Shown here one piece after another: positions 17,482-26,560 of a DNA stretch of 64,000 bases (its first letter is position 1; each line of letters begins with the position of its first letter). The notes beneath the pieces were generated by a model. That model did no database searches. It was not told where the DNA came from and saw only the letters and a program-made list of their open reading frames with translations. Origin of the DNA: Anaeromyxobacter soli (GTDB lineage: Bacteria; Myxococcota; Myxococcia; Myxococcales; Anaeromyxobacteraceae); the NCBI RefSeq assembly GCF_022808855.1, contig NZ_JAKZLF010000019.1:31289-95288 (forward strand), in the 5' to 3' direction. The position numbers and the translations under genes were made by a program.

Positions 17482-18435
17482 ATGAAGAACTTTGCGATGA
17501 CGGGCGTCGGCGGGTACATCGCGCCGCGCCACCTGCAGGCGATCAAGGATACTGGCAACCGCCTCGTGGCGGCACTGGACCCGCACGACGCAGTCGGCAT
17601 CCTCGACCGCTACTTCGACGACGTCGCGTACTTCCGGGAGTTCGAGCGGTTCGATCGTCACGTCGAGAAGCTGCGGCGCCGCGGCGACGACGAGCGCATC
17701 CACTACGTCTCGATCTGCACGCCGAACTACCTGCACGACGCGCACATGCGCTTCGCCCTGCGCGTCGGAGCCGACGCGATCTGCGAGAAGCCGCTCGTGC
17801 TGAACCCGTGGAACCTCGACGCGCTGCAAGAGCTGGAGGCAGAGACGGGGCGGCGGGTGTTCAACATCCTGCAGCTGCGGCTGCACCCGACCATCGTGGC
17901 GCTGAAGGAGCGCATCGCCGCGGAGCCACCCGGCAAGATCCACGACATCGACCTCACGTACATCACCTCGCGCGGGCGCTGGTACGGCGTGTCCTGGAAA
18001 GGCGACGTCGAGAAGTCCGGCGGGATCGCGACCAACATCGGGATCCACTTCTTCGACATGCTCTCCTGGATCTTCGGGAGCGTGCAGGAGATGCAGGTCC
18101 ACGTGTCCGAGGCCACGCGCGCGGCAGGCATGCTGCGCCTGGAGCGCGCGGTAGTGCGCTGGTTCCTCTCGCTCGCGAAAAGCGACGTGCCCCAGGCCGC
18201 GCGCGACCAGGGGAAGACCACCTTCCGCTCGCTGACGGTGGACGGTCAGGAGATCGAGTTCTCGGACGGGTTCACCGAGCTCCACACGGCCGTGTACCGG
18301 GAGATCCTGGCGGGGCGCGGCTTCGGACTCGAGGCCGCCCGTCCATCGGTGACCCTCGCGCACGACATCCGCGTCGCCCCAGCCGTGCGGACCTCTCCCC
18401 AGCTGATGCATCCGTTCGTCACCCGAGCGTCTTGA
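17482..18435 (+). CDS. wbpB: UDP-N-acetylglucosaminuronate 3-dehydrogenase (WbpB/WlbA type)
   Basis: A 317-residue Gfo/Idh/MocA oxidoreductase. N-terminal NAD fold starts [18 protein letters not shown]; the family motif CEKPL is at 101-105; the catalytic-region helix [15 protein letters not shown] is at 180-194. The extended [13 protein letters not shown] segment is characteristic of the WlbA/WbpB branch, which oxidises the C3 hydroxyl of UDP-GlcNAcA to the 3-keto sugar for the following aminotransferase. It lies 8 bases before the acetyltransferase gene. Function is well supported by family and order. Confidence 0.9.
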   Translation: MKNFAMTGVGGYIAPRHLQAIKDTGNRLVAALDPHDAVGILDRYFDDVAYFREFERFDRHVEKLRRRGDDERIHYVSICTPNYLHDAHMRFALRVGADAICEKPLVLNPWNLDALQELEAETGRRVFNILQLRLHPTIVALKERIAAEPPGKIHDIDLTYITSRGRWYGVSWKGDVEKSGGIATNIGIHFFDMLSWIFGSVQEMQVHVSEATRAAGMLRLERAVVRWFLSLAKSDVPQAARDQGKTTFRSLTVDGQEIEFSDGFTELHTAVYREILAGRGFGLEAARPSVTLAHDIRVAPAVRTSPQLMHPFVTRAS

Positions 18436-18442
18436 GGAGCCC

Positions 18443-19090
18443 ATGGACTATTTCGTTCACGAGTCTTCGTACGTCGATGATGGAGCTCAGGTCGGCAAGG
18501 GCACGAAGCTCTGGCACTTCTGCCACGTGCTCTCGGGCGCGGTGATCGGCGAACGCTGCAGCTTCGGTCAGAACTGCTCGATCGCCGGCGGCACGACCAT
18601 CGGCAACAACGTCAAGGTCCAGAACAACGTCTCCATCTACGAGGGCACCGTCATCGAGGACGACGTCTTCCTCGGCCCGTCCTGCGTGCTCACGAACGTG
18701 ACGAACCCGCGCTCCCAGGTGGTGCGCCGCGCGCTCTACGAGAAGACGCTCCTTCGCCGCGGCGCCTCCATCGGCGCGAACGCCACCGTCGTCTGCGGGG
18801 TCACGATCGGCCGTTACGCCTTCGTCGCGGCCGGCGCGGTGGTCGCGAAGGACGTGCCCGACTACGCGCTCGTGGTCGGGGTGCCCGGCCGCTTTGCGGG
18901 GTGGATGAGCCGGCACGGGCATCGGCTTCCCAAACCTGACGGCGAGGGCATCATGCGCTGCCCGGAGAGCGGGCTCCGCTACAGGGAGGTCGAGCCAGGC
19001 GTGGTGCGCTGCCTGGATGTCGACGAGGAAGCACCGCTCCCGCCCGAGCTGGCGGTGGGCAAGGTGGCGTACGACACCTTCAAGAAGTGA
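18443..19090 (+). CDS. wbpD: UDP-3-amino-glucuronate N-acetyltransferase (WbpD/WlbB type)
   Basis: A 215-residue left-handed beta-helix acetyltransferase with hexapeptide repeats (for example [33 protein letters not shown]). It ends with a short tail carrying [10 protein letters not shown] and [10 protein letters not shown] that could bind metal. It would acetylate the 3-amino group of UDP-GlcNAc(3N)A using acetyl-CoA. Its stop overlaps the GTG start of the aminotransferase gene, so the pair is translationally coupled. Confidence 0.9.
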   Translation: MDYFVHESSYVDDGAQVGKGTKLWHFCHVLSGAVIGERCSFGQNCSIAGGTTIGNNVKVQNNVSIYEGTVIEDDVFLGPSCVLTNVTNPRSQVVRRALYEKTLLRRGASIGANATVVCGVTIGRYAFVAAGAVVAKDVPDYALVVGVPGRFAGWMSRHGHRLPKPDGEGIMRCPESGLRYREVEPGVVRCLDVDEEAPLPPELAVGKVAYDTFKK

Positions 19091-20214
19091 GAGCGCGCGT
19101 GGCTGAGCATTCCAGGATCCCCGTTCTCGACCTCGCACCGGAGCTGGACGAGGTCGGGCCTGCGCTCGAGGCGGCGTTCCGTCGCGTCATGGCCTCGGGC
19201 CACTTCATCCTCGGGCCCGAGGTCGATGCGTTCGAGCGCGAGGTCGCCGAGTACCTGGGCGTTCGGTACGCGATCGGCGTGAACTCGGGGACCGACGCGC
19301 TCGTCATCGCGCTCCGGGCCCTCGGCATCGGGCCAGGCGACGAGGTCGTGACTTCACCGTTCACGTTCTTCGCCACGCCAGAGTCCGTCAGCGTGGTCGG
19401 GGCGACGCCGGTCTTCGTCGACGTCGATCCCGAGACCTTCAACCTCCGGCCCGAGCTCGTCGCGCGCGCGATCACGCCCCGCACGAAGGCCATTCTTCCC
19501 GTCCACCTCTTCGGCCATGCCGCGGATCTCGAGGCGCTGCAGTCGCTCGCCCGTGCGAAGGGACTCCGAATCGTGGAGGACGTCGCGCAGGCTTTCGGTG
19601 GGTCGCTGAACGGCCGGAAGCTCGGGACCTTCGGCGACGCAGGGGCCTTCTCGTTCTTCCCCTCGAAGAACCTCGGCTGCCTGGGAGATGGCGGGCTCGT
19701 CGCGACGAACGACGCGGAGGTCGCGGACGCCGCCCGCATGCTGCGCGCGCACGGATCCCGGAAGAAGTACGAGAACGAGCAGATCGGCTACAACTCGCGG
19801 CTCGATGCGCTCCAGGCGGCGTTCCTCCGCGCGAAGCTGCCGCACGTCGACGCGTGGAACGCGGGTCGGCGTGAGGCGGCGATCCGGTATCGCGAGCTGC
19901 TCGCCGGAGTGCCTGGCATCGTGCTCCCCTCGGAGCGCCAGGGGGTGCGGCACGTCTATCATCAGTTCACGATTCGCGTTCTCGACGGGCGCCGCGATGC
20001 GCTGAAGGCAGCGCTCGCCGACGCCGGCGTCGACACGATGGTGTACTACCCGAAGGCGGCTCATCGACTGCCGGTCTACGAGGGGTTCGGAGAGTTCCCG
20101 CAAGCCGATGCGGCGAGCGGCGAGGTGTTGTCGTTGCCGATGTGGCCGCGGATACCTGTCGCCGTTCAGGAACGGGTCGCGAGAGCGCTCCGCGAAGCGA
20201 AGGCTCGTGGATGA
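19087..20214 (+). CDS. wbpE: UDP-3-keto-uronate aminotransferase (WbpE/WlbC type)
   Basis: A 375-residue DegT-family PLP aminotransferase. The PLP lysine is Lys194 in [14 protein letters not shown], and [10 protein letters not shown] is at 163-172. In the Wbp/Wlb route it converts the 3-keto product of WbpB to the 3-amino uronic acid. The GTG start at 19087 overlaps the previous stop codon; a second GTG at 19099 is possible. The WbpI epimerase that would turn the product into the manno form is not in the window, so the direct product would be UDP-GlcNAc(3NAc)A. Confidence 0.9.
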   Translation: MRARVAEHSRIPVLDLAPELDEVGPALEAAFRRVMASGHFILGPEVDAFEREVAEYLGVRYAIGVNSGTDALVIALRALGIGPGDEVVTSPFTFFATPESVSVVGATPVFVDVDPETFNLRPELVARAITPRTKAILPVHLFGHAADLEALQSLARAKGLRIVEDVAQAFGGSLNGRKLGTFGDAGAFSFFPSKNLGCLGDGGLVATNDAEVADAARMLRAHGSRKKYENEQIGYNSRLDALQAAFLRAKLPHVDAWNAGRREAAIRYRELLAGVPGIVLPSERQGVRHVYHQFTIRVLDGRRDALKAALADAGVDTMVYYPKAAHRLPVYEGFGEFPQADAASGEVLSLPMWPRIPVAVQERVARALREAKARG

Positions 20215-20233
20215 CATCGGAGCGCAGAGCTGG

Positions 20234-21451
20234 ATGAAGCTGGCCTACATGACGGCGTCCTTCCCGTACGGAACGGGCGAGACGTTCCTGATCTCGGAGA
20301 TCGCCGCGCTGAAGAGCTTGGGGGTGGAGCTGTACGTGATCCCCCTTTATCCCCGGGGTAGTCGCAGGCCGGACTGGGACCCTGACACCGAGGGGGTCCA
20401 CTTGCTCGACGAGGGACTCTGTTCGATCCGCGTTCTCCTGGGCGCAGCCAGCGCTTGTTCAAGGGAGCCTCTCGCCTCGGCGCGCGCCGTCTTCAAGTTA
20501 CTGAGTGCATCAACACGGCACGCGGCGAAGAACCTCGCCGTCGTCCCGAAGGCGCTCTGGGCTTTCCGGGAACTCGAGCGAAGGGGCTGTGAGCATCTCC
20601 ACGTGCACTGGGCTGCGACCACGGCGTCCGCCGGCATGGTGGCCGCGCAGTTGGCCGGAATCCCCTGGTCCATGTCATGCCATCGGTGGGATATCCACGA
20701 GAACAATCTGCTCGCTGCAAAGGTGCACTCCGCGGCGTTCACTCGGTTCATTTCCCGTGGGGGCCAGCGCGATGCGGGGCAGCTCGGCGCCGCCGCGGGC
20801 CGTACGCATGTGATCCCCATGGGAACCTGGGTGCCGCCGTTCGTTCCGCCCCTGCTATGGCCGAGCGGCACTCCCTTCAGAGTCCTGTGTCCAGCGAATC
20901 TTCTTCCGGTCAAAGGTCACTCATACCTGCTGGCGGCGTGTGCGGAGCTCATCGCTGAAGGTCGCGACGTAGAGCTTGCACTGGCTGGCGATGGGCCGCT
21001 TCGCGGAGAACTAGCTGCGCAAGCAAGGCGCGCCGGAATCGCTGGGCGTGTCACGTTTCTGGGGCACCTTCCGCGGCCGGAGCTCCTCAGGCTGTACGAA
21101 GACCGCCGGGTCAACGCAGTCGTGCTTCCCAGCCTGGACCTCGGCGGAGGGGAGCATGAGGGCGTGCCGGTCTCGCTGATGGAGGCGATGGCCTTTGGCG
21201 TTCCGGTGCTCTCGACGCGGACGGGATCCATTCCGGAGCTGCTTCCGGACGACCTCGGTCTCACGGTGCCGCAACGAAACGCATCCGCACTTGCGGAGCG
21301 TCTGCGCCTCCTCATTTGCGACGAGCAGCACTATCGCTCGGTCGGCGCGATGTGCAGGACTCGCGTTCGCGAGGGCTGCTCAGTGGACAGCTCTGCCGCG
21401 CGCCTGCTGGCGTTGATTCGCCGCGACGCACATGAGCCCTGCCGACTCTAA
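20234..21451 (+). CDS. Glycosyltransferase family 4
   Basis: A 405-residue GT-B glycosyltransferase. It begins MKLAYMTASFPYGTGETFL, with an N-terminal acceptor fold. The C-terminal donor domain carries HEGVPVSLMEAMAFGVPVLS and GSIPELLPDDLG, the GT4 nucleotide-sugar site. I chose ATG 20234; a GTG at 20207 overlapping the aminotransferase end is an alternative. It is the last plus-strand gene of this operon and its TAA overlaps the stop of the convergent C5-epimerase gene by four bases. Donor and acceptor are unknown. Confidence 0.85.
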   Translation: MKLAYMTASFPYGTGETFLISEIAALKSLGVELYVIPLYPRGSRRPDWDPDTEGVHLLDEGLCSIRVLLGAASACSREPLASARAVFKLLSASTRHAAKNLAVVPKALWAFRELERRGCEHLHVHWAATTASAGMVAAQLAGIPWSMSCHRWDIHENNLLAAKVHSAAFTRFISRGGQRDAGQLGAAAGRTHVIPMGTWVPPFVPPLLWPSGTPFRVLCPANLLPVKGHSYLLAACAELIAEGRDVELALAGDGPLRGELAAQARRAGIAGRVTFLGHLPRPELLRLYEDRRVNAVVLPSLDLGGGEHEGVPVSLMEAMAFGVPVLSTRTGSIPELLPDDLGLTVPQRNASALAERLRLLICDEQHYRSVGAMCRTRVREGCSVDSSAARLLALIRRDAHEPCRL

Positions 21452-22521
21452 CGAAGGATGCCGGGAGGGGGCTGCCTGAGCTTCTGAACGGCCTTCGTGA
21501 TCAGCGCACGCAACGATTGGCCTCGAGATGCGGCCTGCCTCTCGAAGCGCGCCCGGGCATTCGCAAAATGAACGGCGCGCTCGGGAAATGTCATCTCGAG
21601 CGCGGAGAGCTGTGCGATGTGAAGGCGATGATAGAAGGGGCTCGCCAACGTTCCTTGCGTGTCGTAATTGGACCAATACGGCCCGCAATAACGGGGAAGC
21701 CAGCGGCAGAGCGCGGCCAGCGTGCGGTCGAGGGCGACCGCAACCGCGTCGTCGGGTCGCACCAGAAGGAAGTCGTGCAATCCAAATAGCGAGAAGATCC
21801 ACCCATTCAAGACGGCGTTCTCACGCTGCGACGCAACTTCTTCCAGCACCAGCCCCTCGGGGACATCGCGCGCAACCCCACCGCGATCCACTGGCAGCAG
21901 CATGAGCGCAAGGGCGCGGCGCGCTGCCTCGAGAAACACCTCGTTGCGCGTCACGTCATACGCACGGACGAGCAGTGACGTGCCCTCGCCTTGCGTCATG
22001 GACGAATACTCTGACCGATCCTGGGCACCCAGGAGCGACCACACGGGCCACCCACCCAGCCGGTCCTGGTGCTCGAGGGCCCATTGGGCTCCTGCCAAGA
22101 ATACATCGCGATGCGCAGGCACGCTCCGGCCAGTCGCAAGCCACAGATCCCAGTGCCCCAGGGCTTGCTGGAAGACTGCGGTCGGGTACTGTACCGGGCT
22201 TCCGTCAGCAAGCTGATTGAGAATCAGTCCATTCTCGTCGACTGGGCCCTGCCAGCGAGCTTTCCCGGTTAGATCATTGAAATACCCGGCCAGTTTTCCG
22301 GCAACGAACTGTGAGCCGAGCCCTTGAGGGGCATGCCAGTACCCCCGCCCGCTCAGCATGCCACCCCAATGCCGAAACATCTGAATATAGAGCCGGACAC
22401 GACTTCCAACGCGAGAACGCGTCTGGACCCTGCCGGTGGGCGCTGTGTCAGTCACTGAGCTCTCGAGTACCCAAGAAGAAGATCTCGCATTGCACGATGG
22501 TCCTTCGCAAATATCAGGCAT
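21448..22521 (-). CDS. Glucuronyl C5-epimerase family protein
   Basis: A 357-residue protein with the C-terminal catalytic domain of D-glucuronyl C5-epimerases (the heparan/heparosan family). Recognisable blocks are MTQGEGTSLLVRAY (about 175-188), ENAVLNGWIFSLFGLHDF (about 234-251), YWSNYDTQG (about 282-290) and FYHRLHIAQL (about 296-305). Family enzymes invert C5 of a uronic-acid residue already in a chain (D-glucuronate to L-iduronate). No signal peptide or membrane helix is evident, so it probably works in the cytoplasm on a lipid-linked oligosaccharide. The start is uncertain: ATG 22521 clears the upstream gene, while an ATG at 22590 would overlap it by about 50 bases. Neighbours are glycosyltransferases. 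Confidence 0.85.
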   Translation of the reverse strand: MPDICEGPSCNARSSSWVLESSVTDTAPTGRVQTRSRVGSRVRLYIQMFRHWGGMLSGRGYWHAPQGLGSQFVAGKLAGYFNDLTGKARWQGPVDENGLILNQLADGSPVQYPTAVFQQALGHWDLWLATGRSVPAHRDVFLAGAQWALEHQDRLGGWPVWSLLGAQDRSEYSSMTQGEGTSLLVRAYDVTRNEVFLEAARRALALMLLPVDRGGVARDVPEGLVLEEVASQRENAVLNGWIFSLFGLHDFLLVRPDDAVAVALDRTLAALCRWLPRYCGPYWSNYDTQGTLASPFYHRLHIAQLSALEMTFPERAVHFANARARFERQAASRGQSLRALITKAVQKLRQPPPGILR

Positions 22522-22537
22522 CGCTCCACAGCCGCGC

Positions 22538-23671
22538 CTAGGTTTGCCGGTCGATAGCGCGTCCTGAAAGCCTGCAGTAGAGGTTCTCATACGCCGACGC
22601 CATCACGCGTACATCAAGCGCTTCGCTGGCGAGTCGCGACGCAGCGAGTCCCATGGCGCGTCGGAGTGTGGCGTCGGATCCGAGCTCGAGCATTGCGTCG
22701 CCAAGGGAACGGGCGTCCTTCGGACGCGCGAGACGACCCGTCGTGCCCGAACGTACGAGCTCCGGGACGCCGCCCACGGCAGTAGCTGCGACCGGGAGGC
22801 CAGCCGCCATTGCCTCCATGATCGAGACCGGAGTTCCCTCCCAGTCCGAGGACAAGACAAACACGTCGGACGCTCCCAGGAGCGAGGGCATGTCGCGGCG
22901 CTCGCCGAGAAACCGGACACGATCTCGGATTCCAAGGGCGCCAGCCTGATTCTGGACGCTTGTCAGCAGCGGCCCGTCACCTGCGAGCAGGAGTATCGCC
23001 GTGGGGAGCGCCACGGTCGTACGGGCAAACGCGTCTATCAGAAGATGCAGGTTCTTCTGCGGAGCGAACCGTGCGACGCACACGAACACCACCGCATCGT
23101 CCGGCACCCCCTCGGACGCGCGCCAGGCTCTGCGGTCCATCGATGGGCTCGCCATGGCTGCCAGGGGAATGCCGATCGGGATGAGCGCCGCCGGTGGGCG
23201 GCGATAGAGGAGTTCGAAGGAACGAGCTACCTCGGCGCTGATCGCAACCGGCGCCACTCCCAAGCGAAATGCAAACCGGTACGCGACGCGATGAAGGGCC
23301 GGGACCTCTTGCCGGGCGATGTTATGGACTGTGTGAACGCACGCAATTTCACGCTTCACCAGCGACGGAAGCACGTACGACAGCGCGAACCGATGAGTGT
23401 GCACCACGTCTGGCCGGAGTTCGCGGAGTGTTCGCCAGACTGCGATGGCGCATGAAGGGTCCGGGCCGGGTCGCTTCGAGAGATAGTATGACCGGACCCC
23501 GCCCCGGTGGAGTTCCGATTCGATGATCGACCCTGCTGCCGGGTAGAGACTCAAGACGGAGGCATCGACCCGCCGGGGATCGAGCGCGCAAAGGAGATTG
23601 AGCAGCATGCGCTCGGCACCGCCGGTGCCCAGATTGGGAATCACATGCACCAAGCGAAGACGGTCAGTCAT
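22538..23671 (-). CDS. Glycosyltransferase family 4
   Basis: A 377-residue GT4 enzyme. MTDRLRLVHVIPNLGTGGAE gives the typical N-terminal glycine-rich loop. The donor-binding part has DWEGTPVSIMEAMAAGLPVA and VGGVPELVRSGTTG. ATG 23671 is preceded by a strong ribosome-binding site (GCGAGGAGG), which decides it over the in-frame codon at 23698. It ends 16 bases before the C5-epimerase start, so they are probably co-transcribed. The linkage made is unknown. Confidence 0.88.
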   Translation of the reverse strand: MTDRLRLVHVIPNLGTGGAERMLLNLLCALDPRRVDASVLSLYPAAGSIIESELHRGGVRSYYLSKRPGPDPSCAIAVWRTLRELRPDVVHTHRFALSYVLPSLVKREIACVHTVHNIARQEVPALHRVAYRFAFRLGVAPVAISAEVARSFELLYRRPPAALIPIGIPLAAMASPSMDRRAWRASEGVPDDAVVFVCVARFAPQKNLHLLIDAFARTTVALPTAILLLAGDGPLLTSVQNQAGALGIRDRVRFLGERRDMPSLLGASDVFVLSSDWEGTPVSIMEAMAAGLPVAATAVGGVPELVRSGTTGRLARPKDARSLGDAMLELGSDATLRRAMGLAASRLASEALDVRVMASAYENLYCRLSGRAIDRQT

Positions 23672-23707
23672 GCATCCTCCTCGCCTGGAAGACGTCATTT
23701 GACGGGC

Positions 23708-25003
23708 TCATGAAGGATCGATGCTCGCGGACGAACGCTGCCCACCCGAGGTCGGCTCCTCCGGCGGGAGGCTCTGAGCTCGGGTGAGCGAGCGCTCGGC
23801 GCTTCGCAAGACTGCGGCGCTGCCCAGGATCTGTGCCACTGACCCGATGCCCGCACCCAGCGCGGCGCCATGCAGGCCGAGAACCGGTACCGCGAGAGCG
23901 CACCCGCCCCACGTCACCGCCGCGGCGAAAAGGAAGAGGATTACCTGGATGCGGAGACGCCGCGCCATGGTCATGGAGTATCCAAGGAACGAAGCCCCGT
24001 AGGACAGGCCAGCGGCGATGCTCAAGGAGACGAGTACGCTGGCACCCTGGGCATAGTCGGGTGTGTACACGATCGAGAGAATCTGACGTCCCGCCAGGAA
24101 GCTGAGGGCGGCGCCCGCCAAGCCGATCCCGAGTCCCAGACCGAAAAGCCGCCACGTGATCCGGCGGAAGTCCGCCACCTCTCCGGACGAGAAGGCCCGC
24201 GCGATGCGCCTGACCGTAGCGGTGGCGATGCTGCTGACCAGGTTCGCTCCGACGTTCGTGAGCTGGCTCGCGGCTGCGAAGATCCCGAGCGCGCTGATGC
24301 CAAGGTGTCGGTCCACGAACAATCGAGGAAGGTTGGTCTGAACAGCGACGAGTCCCATCACCACCCCGAGCGGGAGGCCGAGCGTAGCGAGGGCGATGAC
24401 CCCGCGGAGACCAGAGCCCTTCGCGGACCACCGCGGCTCTCCGGCATTCCAGCGCGACACGACGACGAGCGCGGCGAGCGGGCCGAGCCCGCTCGCGAGT
24501 GCCGCGATCGAGGCATGCCGCCACACGCTCATGGCAGCCGCAGCGGCGCCGAGCGCCATTGCCCCGTTCACGAACAGTGCCTTCGCGACCCGATCCATGC
24601 GCTCCTGGCGCTGGAGCCATCCGAGGTGGATGTCGACGAGAGAGTCCAGTGCCTTCGCGACGCCGACGGCAACCATGACTGCCAGCCTCTCGCCTCGATA
24701 GCCGAGCGCGAGCACGATGAGGATGGTCGCAACGAGCGCCCCGGTCGTGAGCAGGCGGCGCGCCGTCAGATAGTCGCGAAACGACACTTCGTCGTCGCTC
24801 GCGGACACGAGCAGTTGCCGAAGCTGAAGGGTCGAAAAGACGAATACGGGGGTCGTCACCGCCCACGCGAGAGCGAGTTCTCCGACCATGCCCTCATGGC
24901 CGAGCTTCGCGACTGCGATGGTGATGCCCCACTGCGAAAAGCCGAACGCGACGTTGCCCGCCAGCGTCCATCCGACGAGCCGGTAGAGGGACGAGGACCG
25001 CAT
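23708..25003 (-). CDS. wzx: Wzx-type polysaccharide repeat-unit flippase
   Basis: A 431-residue polytopic protein with about 12 predicted helices. N-terminal TLAGNVAFGFSQWGITIAVA and the FRDYLTARRLL and HLGISALGIFAAASQL segments fit the oligosaccharide flippase (MOP) superfamily. It would flip undecaprenyl-linked repeat units to the periplasm. The ATG at 25003 overlaps the stop of the Wzy-like gene (TGATG); a GTG one codon upstream is equally possible. Assignment is by hydropathy, family resemblance and neighbours. Confidence 0.8.
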   Translation of the reverse strand: MRSSSLYRLVGWTLAGNVAFGFSQWGITIAVAKLGHEGMVGELALAWAVTTPVFVFSTLQLRQLLVSASDDEVSFRDYLTARRLLTTGALVATILIVLALGYRGERLAVMVAVGVAKALDSLVDIHLGWLQRQERMDRVAKALFVNGAMALGAAAAAMSVWRHASIAALASGLGPLAALVVVSRWNAGEPRWSAKGSGLRGVIALATLGLPLGVVMGLVAVQTNLPRLFVDRHLGISALGIFAAASQLTNVGANLVSSIATATVRRIARAFSSGEVADFRRITWRLFGLGLGIGLAGAALSFLAGRQILSIVYTPDYAQGASVLVSLSIAAGLSYGASFLGYSMTMARRLRIQVILFLFAAAVTWGGCALAVPVLGLHGAALGAGIGSVAQILGSAAVLRSAERSLTRAQSLPPEEPTSGGQRSSASIDPS

Positions 25004-26325
25004 CACGGGAGCTCGGGCGCGGAGACGGGTGAATCGGAACTCTTGGTCGAGAGCGCGTCATCGCGACCCACGGCCAGCTCCGGAGCTGCCAGAGCGACCC
25101 CCATGACCACGAAGAACAACTCCTGCACACGCTCCCCGAAGAAGGACGGGACGGACAGGCCATTGACCAGCCACCCCAGGGTCGTCGCCGAGCACGCCAT
25201 GCCCAGAACCCTTGCACCCGGGCTCTCGAGACTCCGAAGCAGTCTCAGAAAGCGTAGGCACGCAAACGCGAACACGATCGTACCCGCGAGGCCATGGACC
25301 AAGAGCAAACCAAGGTAAAGATTGTCGAGAGGAGCAGAGTCCGCCGAGCGGAGTCCAAAAAGCGGATTCTGAGTGAATAGCTCCCAGTTCGTCTGCCAGA
25401 AAGGCAAGCGGCTTTCGAAGATGGACTCTCCGGACCCATCCCCTCGGGCCTCCATGAGCTGCATGAGCCGCTCGAGCGGGACCTCCGGCAACACCGAGTA
25501 CAATCCAACCAGGACCACAGTGCCCGCCACCACAAATCCCAACAATCGACGGCGACCCGCCCTCCACAGGAGGTACATGAGCACCGTGAGCGCGCCCGCG
25601 TATGCACCTCGCGACCAGCTAATCGCGATGAGCCACGTTGCCGCGAACGTCGCTCCCGCGAGCAGGAGCCGCGCTCGAGAACGGTCGGCCTCCACCAGGA
25701 GTGACCCTATCACGGCGACGCCCAGAACCCCGAACGAGCCGAGGACGTTCGGCTGCCCGTCGAAGGTCCCATACGCACGACCAAGATCGAGCGCTTCGAG
25801 CACGAGGTCGAAGTCAGCCTTGCGAGTGTAGTTGGCCGAGAGGAACCCGTATATCGGTTCCCACTTGAAGAGTTGCGCCGTCGCGACTCCGGCCATCAGG
25901 ACGGTCAGGAAAGCCAGGAACCAGGAGAAGGAGCGGCGCTGCGTGTCGGTTACACGAGCGCCGGCCGTCAGCCCGAGCAGCATGACGAAGGGCAGGCGGA
26001 ACGTCCCCCACGCGCCGGCGAGCGCGCCGCCGACCGAAAGCCCCGGGGCAAAGATCAGCGACCAGAGAGCGGAGACGAGTGAGAAGCCAGCGAACCACCA
26101 TAGGGGACGCATGGCCGGGTTCGACACCGCCACACTTGCCGCATCCGGATCGCGACGCACCGTCAGGTAGACCAGTGGCAAGAGAAGCACCTGGTCCAGC
26201 TTGACCCCGCGGCTCGCAAACTCGAAGTCGATCGGCAAAGGTGGCGCGAACACGACAATCGCGCAGAAGGCGGCCAGGAACGCCAAAGCCCACCGTCCGC
26301 CGATGCCAGGGACTTCGGCGGTCAC
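25003..26325 (-). CDS. wzy: O-antigen ligase/polymerase-like membrane protein (Wzy candidate)
   Basis: A 440-residue polytopic protein with roughly 10-12 helices and a large periplasmic loop (WEPIYGFLSANYTRKADFDL through the ESRLPFWQTNWELFTQNP region). It has the RLPFWQTNW-NPLFGLRSADSAPLDNLYL pattern typical of O-antigen ligase/Wzy domains. I chose GTG 26325, which has GAGGAG upstream; the longer frame to 26433 starts in poor sequence. Coupled to wzx downstream. Polymerase rather than ligase is inferred from the flippase beside it. Confidence 0.8.
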   Translation of the reverse strand: MTAEVPGIGGRWALAFLAAFCAIVVFAPPLPIDFEFASRGVKLDQVLLLPLVYLTVRRDPDAASVAVSNPAMRPLWWFAGFSLVSALWSLIFAPGLSVGGALAGAWGTFRLPFVMLLGLTAGARVTDTQRRSFSWFLAFLTVLMAGVATAQLFKWEPIYGFLSANYTRKADFDLVLEALDLGRAYGTFDGQPNVLGSFGVLGVAVIGSLLVEADRSRARLLLAGATFAATWLIAISWSRGAYAGALTVLMYLLWRAGRRRLLGFVVAGTVVLVGLYSVLPEVPLERLMQLMEARGDGSGESIFESRLPFWQTNWELFTQNPLFGLRSADSAPLDNLYLGLLLVHGLAGTIVFAFACLRFLRLLRSLESPGARVLGMACSATTLGWLVNGLSVPSFFGERVQELFFVVMGVALAAPELAVGRDDALSTKSSDSPVSAPELP

Positions 26326-26560
26326 TCGAACGCTCCTCGATCCAGCAAGCCACGTACCTCTGAAGCCACCGCACGGCGTCGAAGACGCCGTACTGCGCCG
26401 CGAGGGGTACGAGCCGACCGTTGGCCGACGCAAGCGTCACCGGGCTCCCGTGCATCCTCGCGCGTCCAAACGCGTCCGAGCAGGCTCCCCCTCACGTCCT
26501 GATTACTCGCATTCTCACGGTCGAAGTCGTAGCAGAGCATGCCGCCACTCGGGTTGCATC

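Noticed and set aside
14566..20214. WbpI-type 2-epimerase
   Set aside because: None of the genes in the interval has its fold or motifs; both DegT genes are clear aminotransferases.
24475..24500. Palindrome with arms cgagcggg/cccgctcg inside the wzx gene
   Set aside because: It lacks the core shared by the other elements and encodes an ordinary membrane-helix segment, so chance is the simpler explanation.
26326..26560. A small gene between the glycosyltransferase and Wzy-like genes
   Set aside because: Short frames here show no domain, no ribosome-binding site and no coding bias.
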